From assembly GCF_013409505.1 (NCBI RefSeq), contig NZ_JACCBN010000001.1, positions 2,728,001 through 2,792,000 of the forward strand: 64,000 nt of DNA, written 5' to 3'. Under the pieces are notes generated by a model that was not told where the DNA came from, did not search any database, and saw only the letters and a list, made by a program, of their open reading frames with translations. The position numbers were made by a program, and so were the translations under genes. This DNA is from Actinomycetospora corticicola. Its GTDB lineage: Bacteria; Actinomycetota; Actinomycetes; Mycobacteriales; Pseudonocardiaceae. Shown in pieces: positions 1 through 8,050 of the stretch. Within the stretch, counting starts at the first letter, position 1; each line of letters begins with the position of its first letter.

Positions 1-248
1 GGCATGCCCGGCCGGTCGACGGCGAGGGCGACCCGCGGGTGGGCCGTGATCGCGGCGACCTTGGCCGAGTGCACGACGGTGGTGATCACGATCGCGGTGC
101 CGTTCCACCAGAACGCCGTCGGCACCACGCGCGGGTCGCCGTCGAGGCCGACGTAGGACAGGCGGGCGGGGACGTCGGAGAACAGCAGCTCCTGGGCGAC
201 GGGGTGCGCGAGGGTCTCGGTGACGGTGCGGGCGTCCATGGTGCTCAT
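1..248 (-). CDS. PPOX-family flavin-binding protein, 3' end cut by window
   Basis: The first 82 residues are visible; the C-terminus lies beyond base 1. The protein begins MSTMDARTVTETLAHPVAQE and continues with RLSYVGLDGDPRVVPTAFWW, then a strand-rich stretch on to HPRVALAVDRPG. This is the split-barrel pattern of the pyridoxamine 5'-phosphate oxidase superfamily (FMN- or F420-binding). The P-R-V-V-P-T segment followed by a short hydrophobic strand and a K-V-x-x-I-x-x-x-P-R-V-A block is typical of small actinobacterial members. The ATG at 248 has an AGGAG seven bases upstream; an ATG at 239 is possible. It is divergent from the GNAT at 493. The substrate cannot be told from this fragment. 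Confidence 0.75.
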   Translation of the reverse strand, partial: MSTMDARTVTETLAHPVAQELLFSDVPARLSYVGLDGDPRVVPTAFWWNGTAIVITTVVHSAKVAAITAHPRVALAVDRPGM

Positions 249-492
249 CGGGGTGCTCCTGGCGATCGGGGGTCGGTCATCCCCGGGACGGAGCCGGATC
301 GCGGTTCTCGACATCGCCGCGCGACGGTGTGGAATTCCTGTCGCTGGGTGCAAGCAGTGACGCACTACGTTCACCCGGGCTCGCGGCCGCCGTCGAGAGC
401 CGTTCCTCTCCCGGACCGCGGTTCACGACCACAGCGTGTGAACAGCAGTCGCTCAGGCGTGTCTGCTGCCGAGAATGTGCAAGAGTAGGGCG

Positions 493-1029
493 ATGACCGT
501 CGCCGTCGGGAAGCCGACCGTGCGCCCCGCCGGGGTCGAGGACCTGCCCGCCGTCGAGCTGCACATGCGCGCGATGCTCGTGGAGCTCGGCGGGCACGAC
601 CCGCGGTTCCACACCGACGTGGACGACCTCGCCGCCGCGTACCTCGGTCAGCCCGACCGGGTGCTGCTCGTGTCCTACGCCGAGGACGGGACGGTGGCCG
701 GCACCGCGTCGGTGCGGCCCGGTGGGCCCCAGGCCGAGTACGTCCCGGAGTGGCTGGCGGCGCGCTACGCGTCGGCCTCGGTCGGCCAGATCTGCCGGGT
801 GTGGGTGGCGCCGTCGGCCCGGCGCGGCGGGTACGGGCGGACCCTCGCGCAGGCCGCCGTGGACTGGGCGGTGGACCGCTTCGACGTCGTCTGCCTGCAC
901 ACGAACGCCTCCGTGCCGGGCGCGCTCGCCTTCTGGCGGGCCTTCCCCGGGCTCGTCGAGGTGTACGACGCCCGGCCGGACCCGTGGTCGACGGTGCACT
1001 TCGAGGTGGCTTCGCCAGGTGAGCACTAA
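493..1029 (+). CDS. GNAT-family N-acetyltransferase
   Basis: 178-residue single-domain GNAT protein. The acetyl-CoA binding motif A is seen around residues 98-122 as VWVAPSARRGGYGRTLAQAA, with the R-R-x-G-x-G pyrophosphate loop, followed by a V-C-L-H-T-N strand and A-x-x-F-W near the end (motif B). The ATG at 493 was chosen because AGTAGGG lies just upstream and because the domain begins with V-R-P-A immediately after; an in-frame ATG at 475 lacks such a site. The acceptor is unknown. The stop codon lies inside the left arm of a 13-bp inverted repeat shared with the convergent gene. Confidence 0.85.
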   Translation: MTVAVGKPTVRPAGVEDLPAVELHMRAMLVELGGHDPRFHTDVDDLAAAYLGQPDRVLLVSYAEDGTVAGTASVRPGGPQAEYVPEWLAARYASASVGQICRVWVAPSARRGGYGRTLAQAAVDWAVDRFDVVCLHTNASVPGALAFWRAFPGLVEVYDARPDPWSTVHFEVASPGEH

Positions 1030-1060
1030 AGAGCGTTATAGCCCCACTTAGTGCTCACCT
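1017..1060. terminator. 13-bp inverted repeat overlapping both convergent stop codons
   Basis: AGGTGAGCACTAA (1017-1029) is repeated perfectly inverted at 1048-1060 with an 18-base loop. The TAA stop of the GNAT lies in the left arm and the TGA stop of the RibD-like gene lies in the right arm. The position suggests a bidirectional terminator, although there is no T-run. Confidence 0.6.
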
Positions 1061-2053
1061 GCGCGTAGCGCACCTGATCGCCAGCGGCTCCCACCGCGGG
1101 AGCTGCATGACCTCGACACCGACCGCCTCGAGCTGGGCGCTCCCGCTCGGCGCGGTGACGAAGTCCGGCGGCTCGCTCCACGCGTGGACCACCCGCGGGA
1201 TCCCGGCGCGGGCGATCAGGGCGGCGCACGGGTCGGGCCGCGACGCCCGCTCCCCGCACGGCTCCAAGGAGCTGTACAGCGTGGCCCGACGCAGCCGCGG
1301 GTCGTTGCCCAACGCCCGCAGCACCCCCTCCTCGGCGTGGTCGAGCGGATGATCCCGCCGCGACCACCCGGCACCGAGCACCGTGCCGTCGTCGGCGACC
1401 ACCACGCACCCCACGCTGAACGCGGTCGCCGACGGCGGGCAGTGCTCAGCGAGCAGACACGCCTCGGCCAGGTGCCGGTCGTCGGCCTCGCCGAAGCGGT
1501 GGCGCAGCAGGACGTCGCCACCGATCGTGCGGGTCTCCACCAGGTGCGGGGCCCGGCCGCCGCCGGTGAACCGCGGACCGTCGCCCACCAGCTGCGGGGC
1601 CAGGACCAGCTGCAGCTCGTCGACCAGACCCGCCGTCAGGAACTCGCGCAGCACCGCCGCGCCGCCCTCGATCATCAGCCGCACCACACCCTGTGCCCCG
1701 AGCGCGTCGAGCACCTCACCGGGGCTGCCGGCGAGCGTGATGGTCTCGGCCCCGGGCTCGGCCTGGACGCGGGCGGACGGGTCGATCGCACCCGTCGTCA
1801 GGACCACCCGCAGCGGACTCGGCGGGAGCCCGCGGGCGACCCGGGCCGCCCGGCGCTCCGGGGCGCGGACCAGCAGCCGCGGGTCGTCCGCGCGGACGGT
1901 GCCCGCCCCGACCAGGATCGCGTCGACCCCCGCCCGCTCCTGGTCGACCCGGTCGAGATCGGCGGGACCGGACAGGATGCGGCGCTGCGGGGTCGCATCG
2001 TCGAGGAACCCGTCGAGCGAGACGGCGCAGCTCGCGAGGACGTGCGGCCTCAC
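1055..2053 (-). CDS. RibD-like bifunctional protein with reversed domain order (reductase then deaminase)
   Basis: 332 residues. The N-terminal ~215 residues match the RibD C-terminal / dihydrofolate-reductase-like fold: [12 protein letters not shown] near the start, [16 protein letters not shown] around 50, and [20 protein letters not shown] around 140-160. The C-terminal ~115 residues are a zinc-dependent CDA-type deaminase, with D-H-A-E-E as the H-A-E motif and [13 protein letters not shown] as the P-C-x(n)-C motif. Canonical RibD/RibG (riboflavin pathway) has deaminase first, so this is a domain-swapped fusion. The start is the GTG at 2053, overlapping the map stop as GTGA, so it is translationally coupled to map. 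All zinc ligands and the NADPH-loop glycines look intact. It may act on a pyrimidine or pterin-like substrate; whether that is riboflavin biosynthesis is inference. Confidence 0.8.
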   Translation of the reverse strand: MRPHVLASCAVSLDGFLDDATPQRRILSGPADLDRVDQERAGVDAILVGAGTVRADDPRLLVRAPERRAARVARGLPPSPLRVVLTTGAIDPSARVQAEPGAETITLAGSPGEVLDALGAQGVVRLMIEGGAAVLREFLTAGLVDELQLVLAPQLVGDGPRFTGGGRAPHLVETRTIGGDVLLRHRFGEADDRHLAEACLLAEHCPPSATAFSVGCVVVADDGTVLGAGWSRRDHPLDHAEEGVLRALGNDPRLRRATLYSSLEPCGERASRPDPCAALIARAGIPRVVHAWSEPPDFVTAPSGSAQLEAVGVEVMQLPRWEPLAIRCATRR

Positions 2054-2916
2054 GGCAGCGTCAGGATCTCGCTGCCCGTGTCGGTGACCAGGATGGTGTG
2101 CTCGAACTGGGCGGTGCGCGACTTGTCCTTCGTCGTCACCGTCCAGCCGTCGTCCCAGATGTCGTAGTCGATCGAGCCGAGGGTGATCATCGGCTCGATC
2201 GTGAACGTCATGCCGGGCTCGAGCATCTCGTGGCGCGACGGGTCGTCGTAGTGCACCACCACGAGGCCGCTGTGGAATGCCCGGCCGATGCCGTGGCCCG
2301 TGAAGTCGCGGACCACGCCGTAGCCGAAGCGGTTGGCGTAGGCCTCGATGACCCGCCCGACCACGTTGAGCTCGCGACCCGGCTTCACGGCCTTGATCGC
2401 ACGCATCGTCGCCTCGTGGGTGCGCTCGACGAGGAGGCGGTCCTCCTCGGAGACGTCGCCCGCGAGGAAGGTCGCGTTCGTGTCGCCGTGCACGCCGTCG
2501 ATGTAGGCGGTGACGTCGATGTTGACGATGTCGCCGTCCTCGATCACCGTCGAGTCGGGGATGCCGTGGCAGATGACCTCGTTGAGCGAGGTGCAGCACG
2601 ACTTCGGGAAGTTCCGGTACCCGAGCGTCGACGGGTACGCGCCGTGGTCGACGAGGAACTCGTGGACCACCCGGTCGACCTCGTCGGTGGTCACGCCGGG
2701 CCGCACGGCCTCGCCGCCGAGCTGCAGCGACTGCGCCGCGATCCGGCTCGCGTGCCGCATCTTCTCGATGATCTCGGGGTCCTGCACCCACGGGTCGGTC
2801 GAGCGCGCGGGAGCGGGCTTCCCGACGTACTCGGGCCTCGTGATGGACGACGGCACCGGGCGCAGAGGCGTCTGCTGCCCGGGGCGCAGAGGGGCACGCA
2901 CCGGCATGTCCTCCAC
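2050..2916 (-). CDS. map: Methionine aminopeptidase, type I
   Basis: 288 residues; removes the initiator methionine from nascent proteins in the cytosol. The five metal ligands can be placed: Asp in [10 protein letters not shown], Asp in [10 protein letters not shown], His in [11 protein letters not shown], Glu in [10 protein letters not shown] and Glu in QFEHTILV. About 40 residues precede the catalytic domain and are proline-rich ([20 protein letters not shown]), as in mycobacterial MapB, where the extension has been linked to ribosome binding. The ATG at 2916 gives MEDMPVRAP; the second ATG at 2907 is also possible. The stop overlaps the start of the RibD-like gene. Confidence 0.95.
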   Translation of the reverse strand: MEDMPVRAPLRPGQQTPLRPVPSSITRPEYVGKPAPARSTDPWVQDPEIIEKMRHASRIAAQSLQLGGEAVRPGVTTDEVDRVVHEFLVDHGAYPSTLGYRNFPKSCCTSLNEVICHGIPDSTVIEDGDIVNIDVTAYIDGVHGDTNATFLAGDVSEEDRLLVERTHEATMRAIKAVKPGRELNVVGRVIEAYANRFGYGVVRDFTGHGIGRAFHSGLVVVHYDDPSRHEMLEPGMTFTIEPMITLGSIDYDIWDDGWTVTTKDKSRTAQFEHTILVTDTGSEILTLP

Positions 2917-2917
2917 C

Positions 2918-3292
2918 CTAGGCGTCCTGGTGCCGACGCCTCCCCCGCACCGCCGTGACGGCGCGCACCACCCCGCGCCAGCCGAGGACGAGCACGGCGA
3001 GCGAGACGGTCGCGACGATGACGAAGCTCAGCGGCGGGGTGTCCACGAACGCCCAGCGCAGGAGCATCCCGACGACGACGGCCCCGAGCCAGACGCTCAC
3101 ACCGGAGCGCCACGACAGGGGGTCACGCCAGGAACGGCTCACGAGGGCGCCGACCAGGGCGCCGAGGACGAACGGCGCGGCGACCTCCGCGATGCCGACG
3201 ATCGCCAGGTCCTCCTCGTGCGAGCGCCGTCCGATCGCGGCGAACACCAGCACGGCGAGGACGTCGACGAGGGCGAGGGCACGGCTACGCAC
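2918..3292 (-). CDS. DUF3054 family membrane protein
   Basis: 124 residues with four hydrophobic segments and the diagnostic opening [16 protein letters not shown] of DUF3054, followed by P-F-V-L-G-A-L-V-G and [20 protein letters not shown]. The function of the family is unknown; it is a small integral membrane protein common in actinobacteria. The GTG at 3292 starts right before the first helix. The open frame continues upstream, but that part runs through the dispersed 37-base repeat and has no membrane character, so a longer start was rejected. It ends one base before map and is probably in the same transcript. Confidence 0.8.
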   Translation of the reverse strand: MRSRALALVDVLAVLVFAAIGRRSHEEDLAIVGIAEVAAPFVLGALVGALVSRSWRDPLSWRSGVSVWLGAVVVGMLLRWAFVDTPPLSFVIVATVSLAVLVLGWRGVVRAVTAVRGRRRHQDA

Positions 3293-3323
3293 GGGGCCGA
3301 GGGTAGGCCGGTCCCCTCCCCTC

Positions 3324-3360
3324 GTGGCAGCGAAGCGTCGTTGCCGGCGTCCAGTGGCAG
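3324..3360 (+). repeat. 37-base dispersed repeat, copy A
   Basis: Begins GTGGCAGCGAAGCGTCG and ends CCAGTGGCAG. It matches copy B at 35 of 37 positions by eye. It is preceded by CCCCTCCCCTC and followed by a partly conserved CCACATCGTCGG. Confidence 0.8.
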
Positions 3361-3586
3361 GAACGCCACATCGTCGGCGGGCCGCGCGAGGTGCTCGCTC
3401 GGCCTGTCCGAATCTTCCCGACGACGGGTGCATCAGCTCGTGCGTCGATGGCGCCTCCGACGCGTCCGGTGACACGGATCGGCCACCGACGAGGCCCCGC
3501 GACCGGAGGACGACCGTGGCGACCTGCGCGCGTCGGACGTCAGCGGTGGCAGACGACTCTCATGCCGGAAGCCCGCCGCCCGCGCC

Positions 3587-3642
3587 GAGGTACACATCAG
3601 GCAGGCCGGCAGGCCCCGGAACCTGCCCTGTGGAGAGCTCGC
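3587..3642 (+). repeat. 56-base palindromic repeat, copy 1
   Basis: Begins GAGGTACACATCAGGCAGG and ends with GAGCTCGC. The unit is an imperfect palindrome with the same length and edge sequences as the copies at 37619, 59597, 59690 and 59772. Confidence 0.7.
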
Positions 3643-3678
3643 GACGGGGCCGCAGGCCTGCCCGAGGATGGGGCGGAA

Positions 3679-3715
3679 CTGCCACTGGACGACAGCAACG
3701 ACGCTTCGCTGCCAC
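3679..3715 (-). repeat. 37-base dispersed repeat, copy B (inverted)
   Basis: Reads GTGGCAGCGAAGCGTCG on the minus strand and ends CCAGTGGCAG; 35 of 37 bases match copy A and 35 of 37 match copy C. It lies 16 bases after the stop of the GNAT gene that ends at 3732, in the position of a terminator. Confidence 0.8.
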
Positions 3716-3731
3716 CGAGGGAGGGGGCGGG

Positions 3732-4595
3732 TCAGAACAGGACGGTGGCGAAGCTCGCGACCTGCTGGAACCCCACGCGGGCGTAGGCGGCCCGGGCCGG
3801 GGTGTTGAACGCGTTCACGTAGAGCGACGCGATCCGGCCGGCCCGGACGAGGTGGTCGACGACCGCCGCGGTGCCGGCTTGGCCGAGACCACGGCCGCGC
3901 CAGTCGGGGTGCACCCAGACGCCCTGGATCTGGCCGACCCGCGTGGAGAGGGCGCCCACCTCGGCCTTGAACACGACCTCGCCCTGCTCGAAGCGCACGA
4001 ACGCGCGTCCGGAGGAGATCAGCTCCGAGACGCGGGCGCGGTAGCCCGCCCCGCCGTCGCCGACCCGCGGGTCGACCCCGACCTCCTCGAGGAACATCGC
4101 GATCGCCGCCGGGAGGTAGCGCTCCATGTCGTCGGGGCGCGCCTGCCGGACCTCGCGGTCGGGGATGATCGACGGGTTCGAGTCGGTGGCCATCAACGGC
4201 TGGTCGGGCCGCACCTCGCGGGCCTCGCCCCAGTGCTCGGACAGCTCCTCCCACAGCGGCAGCACCAGTTCACGGCGTCCGACGAGCGAGGAGCACGTGC
4301 GTCGGTTGCGCCGTGCACGTTCGGCGAAGGCGCGGACGGCGGCGCGCTCACCACGCAGCGGCACCAGGTTGGCCCCGGAGAAGCACAACCCGTCCAGGCG
4401 GCCACCCACGCCCCACAGCTCACCGCCGAGGCGCCAGGGTTCGACACCGACCGTCTCGACCCGCGACGCGACCATGCAGGTCGCGACCGGGTCAGCGTCG
4501 AGCACACCGCGCACCCTCGACCGGTCACGGTCGTCGAGGAGCCGCGCACCGGCGGTACGGAGCACACCGCAAGAGTGCCACACCGGAGCCGCCAT
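3732..4595 (-). CDS. GNAT acetyltransferase with N-terminal DUF4081 domain
   Basis: 287 residues. The N-terminal ~135 residues match DUF4081 (D-x-D-P-V-A-T-C-M-V-A-S-R-V, then L-G-G-E-L-W-G-V), and the C-terminal half is a GNAT domain with motif A seen as VWVHPDWRGRGLGQAGTAAV near residues 222-241 and Y-V-N-A-F-N-T-P-A-R-A-A-Y near 262. This is the homologue of the mycobacterial gene next to gcpE (ispG), so it marks the conserved isoprenoid locus. Here ispG is about 13 kb away, with the RuMP module in between. The ATG at 4595 was preferred to the TTG at 4598. The acceptor is unknown. Confidence 0.88.
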   Translation of the reverse strand: MAAPVWHSCGVLRTAGARLLDDRDRSRVRGVLDADPVATCMVASRVETVGVEPWRLGGELWGVGGRLDGLCFSGANLVPLRGERAAVRAFAERARRNRRTCSSLVGRRELVLPLWEELSEHWGEAREVRPDQPLMATDSNPSIIPDREVRQARPDDMERYLPAAIAMFLEEVGVDPRVGDGGAGYRARVSELISSGRAFVRFEQGEVVFKAEVGALSTRVGQIQGVWVHPDWRGRGLGQAGTAAVVDHLVRAGRIASLYVNAFNTPARAAYARVGFQQVASFATVLF

Positions 4596-4702
4596 CAACC
4601 GTGCACGGTGCGTACACCTCGCGCGGGTTGCTTCATCGGACCGTCATGAGCGACACAGGTGTCGGACATGAATCGAACAGCTCGGTCGTGGACCCTGGGG
4701 TC

Positions 4703-4804
4703 ATGGCAGACGACACCACCCGGGACGACATCGACGCCGCGGCCGCCCTCGAGGCCCTCGCGCGTCAGGGCAGCGTCGCGAACCCGCGCCGCACCCGTCG
4801 CTGA
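4703..4804 (+). CDS. Possible 33-residue protein MADDTTRDDID...
   Basis: A short open frame beginning MADDTTRDDIDAAAALEALA and ending with a basic N-P-R-R-T-R-R tail. Nearly every codon ends in G or C, as in the genes around it, and a clean intrinsic terminator with a T-rich tail follows 22 bases after the stop, which implies a plus-strand transcript here. An in-frame ATG at 4646 would add 19 residues. The ribosome-binding site is weak (GGGGTC). The function is not recognised; amphipathic acidic helix then basic tail. Confidence 0.45.
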   Translation: MADDTTRDDIDAAAALEALARQGSVANPRRTRR

Positions 4805-4826
4805 GTCCCCCACCAGCTCCCCCCTA

Positions 4827-4860
4827 CGCCCGCCGCATCGTCGCGGCGGGCGTTTCTTCT
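4827..4860 (+). terminator. Intrinsic terminator with T-rich tail
   Basis: Arms CGCCCGCCGC (4827-4836) and GCGGCGGGCG (4843-4852), six-base loop, then TTTCTTCT. This is the only hairpin in the window with a real T tract in the plus direction. It closes the small reading frame upstream. Confidence 0.8.
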
Positions 4861-4910
4861 GTGTCCGGCCTGATGCCGCGCACGACTCCGGGCGCCGACG
4901 CCCGACGCGA

Positions 4911-6140
4911 TCAGGCGTCGAGCTCGGCCCCGTCGCCGATACCTGCGTGGTCGGGATTCGGGGCGGTCACCACCACCGTCGTGCCCCGTCCCGGGCCGGA
5001 GGTGAAGGTCAGCGCCCCGCCGATGAGCTCGGCCCGCTCCCGCAGGGAGGCCAGCCCGAACCCGCCGTCGTCCCCGGCCGGGTCCGGCGTGGAGCCGGCG
5101 GTCCCGACACCGTCGTCGGTCACCTCGAGCCGCACCCCGGCGGGGTCGGTGTCGAGCCGGATGGTGACCCGCGTGGCGTCGGCGTGCTTGAGGACGTTCT
5201 GCAGTGCCTCCTGGGCGATCCGGTAGAAGGCGATCTCGACGTGGTCGGGGAGGTCCACGTCGTCGAGGTGGAGGGCGTGCGCGACGCCGGGCAGGTCGGA
5301 CGCCAGGGCCGTGAGGGCGCCCGTGAGGCCGAGGTCGTCGATCACCGGGGGGTGCAGGGCGCCGATGGCGGCGCGGGCCTCGCCCAGCGTGGTCTCGACG
5401 AGGCTGCGCGCCGTCTCGGTGTCCGTCCGCGCCGGGTCGGTGTCGCCGCGGTCGAGGTGGGTGAGCGCTGCGTCGAGGTGGAAGGAGAGCGAGACGAGTC
5501 GTTGGGAGATCCCGTCGTGGATGTCGTGCGCCAGTTGGCGGCGTTCGGCCTCCTGCGCGGCGACGATCCGTTCGGTGAACCGCTGCTGGGCCCGTTCGCG
5601 GAGGGCGAGCCGGCGGTGCATCCGCGCCTGGTGGACCGACCCCGCGAGCAGCCGGCCGATGGCGAGCAGCAGCCGCACGTCGCGGTCGTCGAACTCGTGC
5701 CGGTGGCGGGTGTGCACGTTGAGCACGCCGGTCAGGCCCCACGGTGCGCTGATCATCGGGACCGAGACCATCGAGGTGTAGTCGCGACCCCGGAGGGACG
5801 GGATCGGGATGTAGCGCGGGTCGGACTCCTTGTCCTCGACGATCACGACCGGTTCGAGGTGACTGGCGACCCAGCCGCTGACCCCTCGTCCCAACGGCAG
5901 GTGCACCGAGCCGACCTCGGCGTCGAACGGCGGGGTCGCCCCGAGCAGGGTCAGCGCGCGCTCGGAGTCGTCGAGGACGTGGACGAAGCAGACGTCCGTC
6001 GCGGTGGCGTCGGTGATCACCTGCGCGACGGCGGCCGCACGTGCCTCCGGGTCCGGTCCCGACGAGGTGGCGGCCTCGATGATCGCGAGCAGGACGGCGT
6101 TCTCGCGCTCCGGGTCGGCGAGCCCGAGACTGCCGATCAC
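4911..6140 (-). CDS. GAF-domain sensor histidine kinase (HisKA_3 type)
   Basis: 409 residues. Residues ~20-170 form a GAF domain (F-V-H-V-L-D-D-S-E-R, then VGSVHLPLGRGVSGWVASH and VSVPMISAPWGLTGVLNVHT). A coiled linker leads to the HisKA_3 dimerisation helix with the phospho-acceptor His in LAHDIHDGISQRLVSLS. A HATPase_c domain follows, with N in EALQNVLKHA, D-D-G-V-G as the G1 box and GGFGLASLRERAELIGG as G2. There is no membrane segment, so it is a cytosolic NarL-type sensor. The GTG at 6140 is the first start after the response regulator stop, 28 bases away; the upstream site is weak. It lies last in the fba-rpe strand, so it could sense a signal linked to the RuMP pathway (inference). Confidence 0.9.
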   Translation of the reverse strand: MIGSLGLADPERENAVLLAIIEAATSSGPDPEARAAAVAQVITDATATDVCFVHVLDDSERALTLLGATPPFDAEVGSVHLPLGRGVSGWVASHLEPVVIVEDKESDPRYIPIPSLRGRDYTSMVSVPMISAPWGLTGVLNVHTRHRHEFDDRDVRLLLAIGRLLAGSVHQARMHRRLALRERAQQRFTERIVAAQEAERRQLAHDIHDGISQRLVSLSFHLDAALTHLDRGDTDPARTDTETARSLVETTLGEARAAIGALHPPVIDDLGLTGALTALASDLPGVAHALHLDDVDLPDHVEIAFYRIAQEALQNVLKHADATRVTIRLDTDPAGVRLEVTDDGVGTAGSTPDPAGDDGGFGLASLRERAELIGGALTFTSGPGRGTTVVVTAPNPDHAGIGDGAELDA

Positions 6141-6168
6141 GCGCGGCTCGGATCGCGGCGGGCCCGGC

Positions 6169-6849
6169 TCACCGGAACATCCCCTCCCGCAGCGCCGCCG
6201 CCACGGCCGCCGTGCGGTCGGCGACCCCGAGCTTGCGCAGCACCGCACGGACGTGGGTCTTCACGGTCTCCTCGCCGATCACCAGACGGGACGCGATGGC
6301 CCGGTTGCTGCACCCCGCGACCAGCAGCGCGAGCACCTCACTCTCCCGGTGGGTGAGCCCGAGGTGGGCGCCGGGCCAGAACTCGTCGCGCTCCAGCCGC
6401 GCCGCCGAGGTCACGACACGGCCCGCCATGGTGGCGTCGATGACCGTCGTGCCGGCGGCCGCCAGCTCGAGCTGCGAGACGAGCTCCTCGCCGCGGATGC
6501 TCTTGAGCAGGTAGCCCGCCGCACCCGCGCGCAGCGCCTGGAAGACGTACTGCTCGTCGTCGTACACCGACAGCAGCACGACGCGTCGACCGGGCGCCCG
6601 CTCGCCGAGCCGACGACACAGGTCGAGGCCGCTCTCGCCGGCCAGGCGCACGTCGGCGAGTACGAGATCGGGCTGCATCGAGACGACGACCTCGAGCGCG
6701 TCCGCCACGTCGGACGCGGACCCGACGACCCGGACCCGGTCGAGGAACGGCGCGAGCATCTGCTGCAATCCGGCCAGGACCATCTCGTGATCGTCGACCA
6801 GGACCACCCGGAGGGGCCCCGTCGCAGGGGATCGAGCGACGGCGGCCAT
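6169..6849 (-). CDS. NarL/LuxR-type response regulator
   Basis: 226 residues. The receiver domain is at residues ~14-130: V-D-D-H-E at the acidic pocket, phospho-acceptor Asp in LVLADVRLAG, Ser in VVLLSVYDD and Lys in AGYLLKSIRG. The C-terminal LuxR helix-turn-helix reads LTHRESEVLALLVAGCSNRA then EETVKTHVRAVLRKLGV. It starts at the ATG at 6849 (MAAVARSP). It is directly upstream of the kinase and 83 bases after the 88-residue gene. As cognate partner of the kinase it is a candidate regulator of the divergent RuMP promoters at 9029-9830 (inference from position). Confidence 0.93.
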   Translation of the reverse strand: MAAVARSPATGPLRVVLVDDHEMVLAGLQQMLAPFLDRVRVVGSASDVADALEVVVSMQPDLVLADVRLAGESGLDLCRRLGERAPGRRVVLLSVYDDEQYVFQALRAGAAGYLLKSIRGEELVSQLELAAAGTTVIDATMAGRVVTSAARLERDEFWPGAHLGLTHRESEVLALLVAGCSNRAIASRLVIGEETVKTHVRAVLRKLGVADRTAAVAAALREGMFR

Positions 6850-6932
6850 CCGCCCATGGTAGGAGCCCGAGCCGCCGTCGGGGGGAGTTCCGGTGCTCCG
6901 GACCGACGATCCCATCGAACCGTGACGTCGGC

Positions 6933-7199
6933 CTACGTCGCCGTGCCGGGCCACATCGGCGACAGTTCGGGGTGGTCGTCGTCCACCAGGCGGTGCGCCA
7001 GCGCGACCGCTTCCTCGTGATCGACCCCGTCGTCGTCCGCCGTGGCGGCGATCGACTCCAACGTGCTGCTCAGTTCGGCGGCGTCCGCCGGGGACACGCC
7101 GGCGTAGCCACCGCGCTCCCCCCGCGTACGCACCACCGTGGCGGCGTGCCGCAGCAGGGTCTGTCGGCCTTCCGGCGCAGATGCCTTCTCGACGACCAT
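6933..7199 (-). CDS. Small hypothetical acidic protein
   Basis: 88 residues, beginning MVVEKASAPEGRQTLLRHAA. The GAGGGAGAACC just upstream of the ATG at 7199 is a strong ribosome-binding site. The C-terminal half is acidic, with D-D-D-G-V-D-H-E-E-A and L-V-D-D-D-H-P-E. No membrane segment, no cysteines and no motif I recognise. It sits between rpe and the response regulator, in one direction with both, so it may be part of the same transcript. Confidence 0.7.
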   Translation of the reverse strand: MVVEKASAPEGRQTLLRHAATVVRTRGERGGYAGVSPADAAELSSTLESIAATADDDGVDHEEAVALAHRLVDDDHPELSPMWPGTAT

Positions 7200-7276
7200 G
7201 GTTCTCCCTCTCGTTCTTCCTCGTGCGCGGCACGCGCGCCGGAACGGCGTCGCCCGCGCTCTGCACTGCCCGCGCG

Positions 7277-7957
7277 TCACGGCGCGGGCGACGACTCCGC
7301 CAGGACACGCTGGAGGTCCTCGACGGCCGCTCGTTTGCCGGCCGGGTGGGTGAGCAGGGCGGAGCCGGCGACGAGGAGCTCCGCGCCGGAGGTGCGCGCC
7401 GCCGCCGCGGTGTCCACGGAGATCCCCCCGTCCACCTCGATCCGGATCGCCCGGCCGGAATCGCGCACGAGTCCGCGGGCCTGCGAGACCTTGGCCTCCA
7501 TCGCCCCGATGTAGTCCTGGCCCCCGAAGCCGGGATTGACCGTCATGATCAGGAGGTGATCGAGCTGCTCGAGGACGTACGGGACGAACTCGAGGGAGCT
7601 CGCGGGATTCACCGCGACGCCCGCCCGCGCGCCGAGCTCCCGGATCCTCGACAGCGTGCGATGCAGGTGCGGGCACGTCTCGACGTGGACGATGATCGTC
7701 TCGCACCCCGCCTCGACGAAGTCGGACAGCACCGCATCCGGGTCGGCCACCATGAGGTGCGCCTCGAAGGGCACCTCGGTGTACGACCGACAGGCAGCGA
7801 TCACGTCGGCGCCGAACGTCAGGTTCGGGACGAAGTGCCCGTCCATGACGTCCCACTGGATGCGGTCGACACCGGCCGCCACGAGGTCGAGGACCTCACC
7901 ACCGAGGCGCGAGTAGTCGGCACCCAGGACCGAGGCGACGATCTGGGGATGGGGCAC
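7277..7957 (-). CDS. rpe: Ribulose-phosphate 3-epimerase
   Basis: 226 residues, TIM barrel. It interconverts ribulose 5-phosphate and xylulose 5-phosphate. The family motifs are visible: I-V-A-S-V-L-G-A-D at the N-terminus, WDVMDGHFVPNLTFG with metal-binding D, F-E-A-H-L-M-V near residue 68, LLIMTVNPGFGGQ near 140, and RIEVDGGIS followed by GAELLVAGSALL. The GTG at 7957 was chosen because GGAGAAAG precedes it at good spacing and the protein then begins directly with the first strand. A longer frame upstream is basic and unlike the family. With fba upstream it supplies the epimerase step for regenerating the formaldehyde acceptor. Confidence 0.95.
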   Translation of the reverse strand: MPHPQIVASVLGADYSRLGGEVLDLVAAGVDRIQWDVMDGHFVPNLTFGADVIAACRSYTEVPFEAHLMVADPDAVLSDFVEAGCETIIVHVETCPHLHRTLSRIRELGARAGVAVNPASSLEFVPYVLEQLDHLLIMTVNPGFGGQDYIGAMEAKVSQARGLVRDSGRAIRIEVDGGISVDTAAAARTSGAELLVAGSALLTHPAGKRAAVEDLQRVLAESSPAP

Positions 7958-8050
7958 GGGCTTTCTCCGTCTCGAACGTCTCGGTAGCGGCGGAACGCGC
8001 GACGGGTCCTCGACCGACCGTCGGCGGTGCACGGTCCAGATCGTCATCGC

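Larger units (their letters stand above)
3293..3731. other. Gene-free stretch built of dispersed repeats
   Basis: No convincing gene. It contains a 37-base repeat in plus orientation (3324-3360), a 56-base palindromic repeat (3587-3642) and a second 37-base repeat inverted (3679-3715), so the two 37-base copies flank about 320 bases. A single arm TTCCCGACGACGGGT at 3415 matches hairpin arms found at 24550 and 35657. Confidence 0.7.

Noticed and set aside
277-1026. 249-codon minus-strand frame opposite the first GNAT
   Set aside because: Shadow of the GNAT gene, rich in Arg/His/Pro, no motif.
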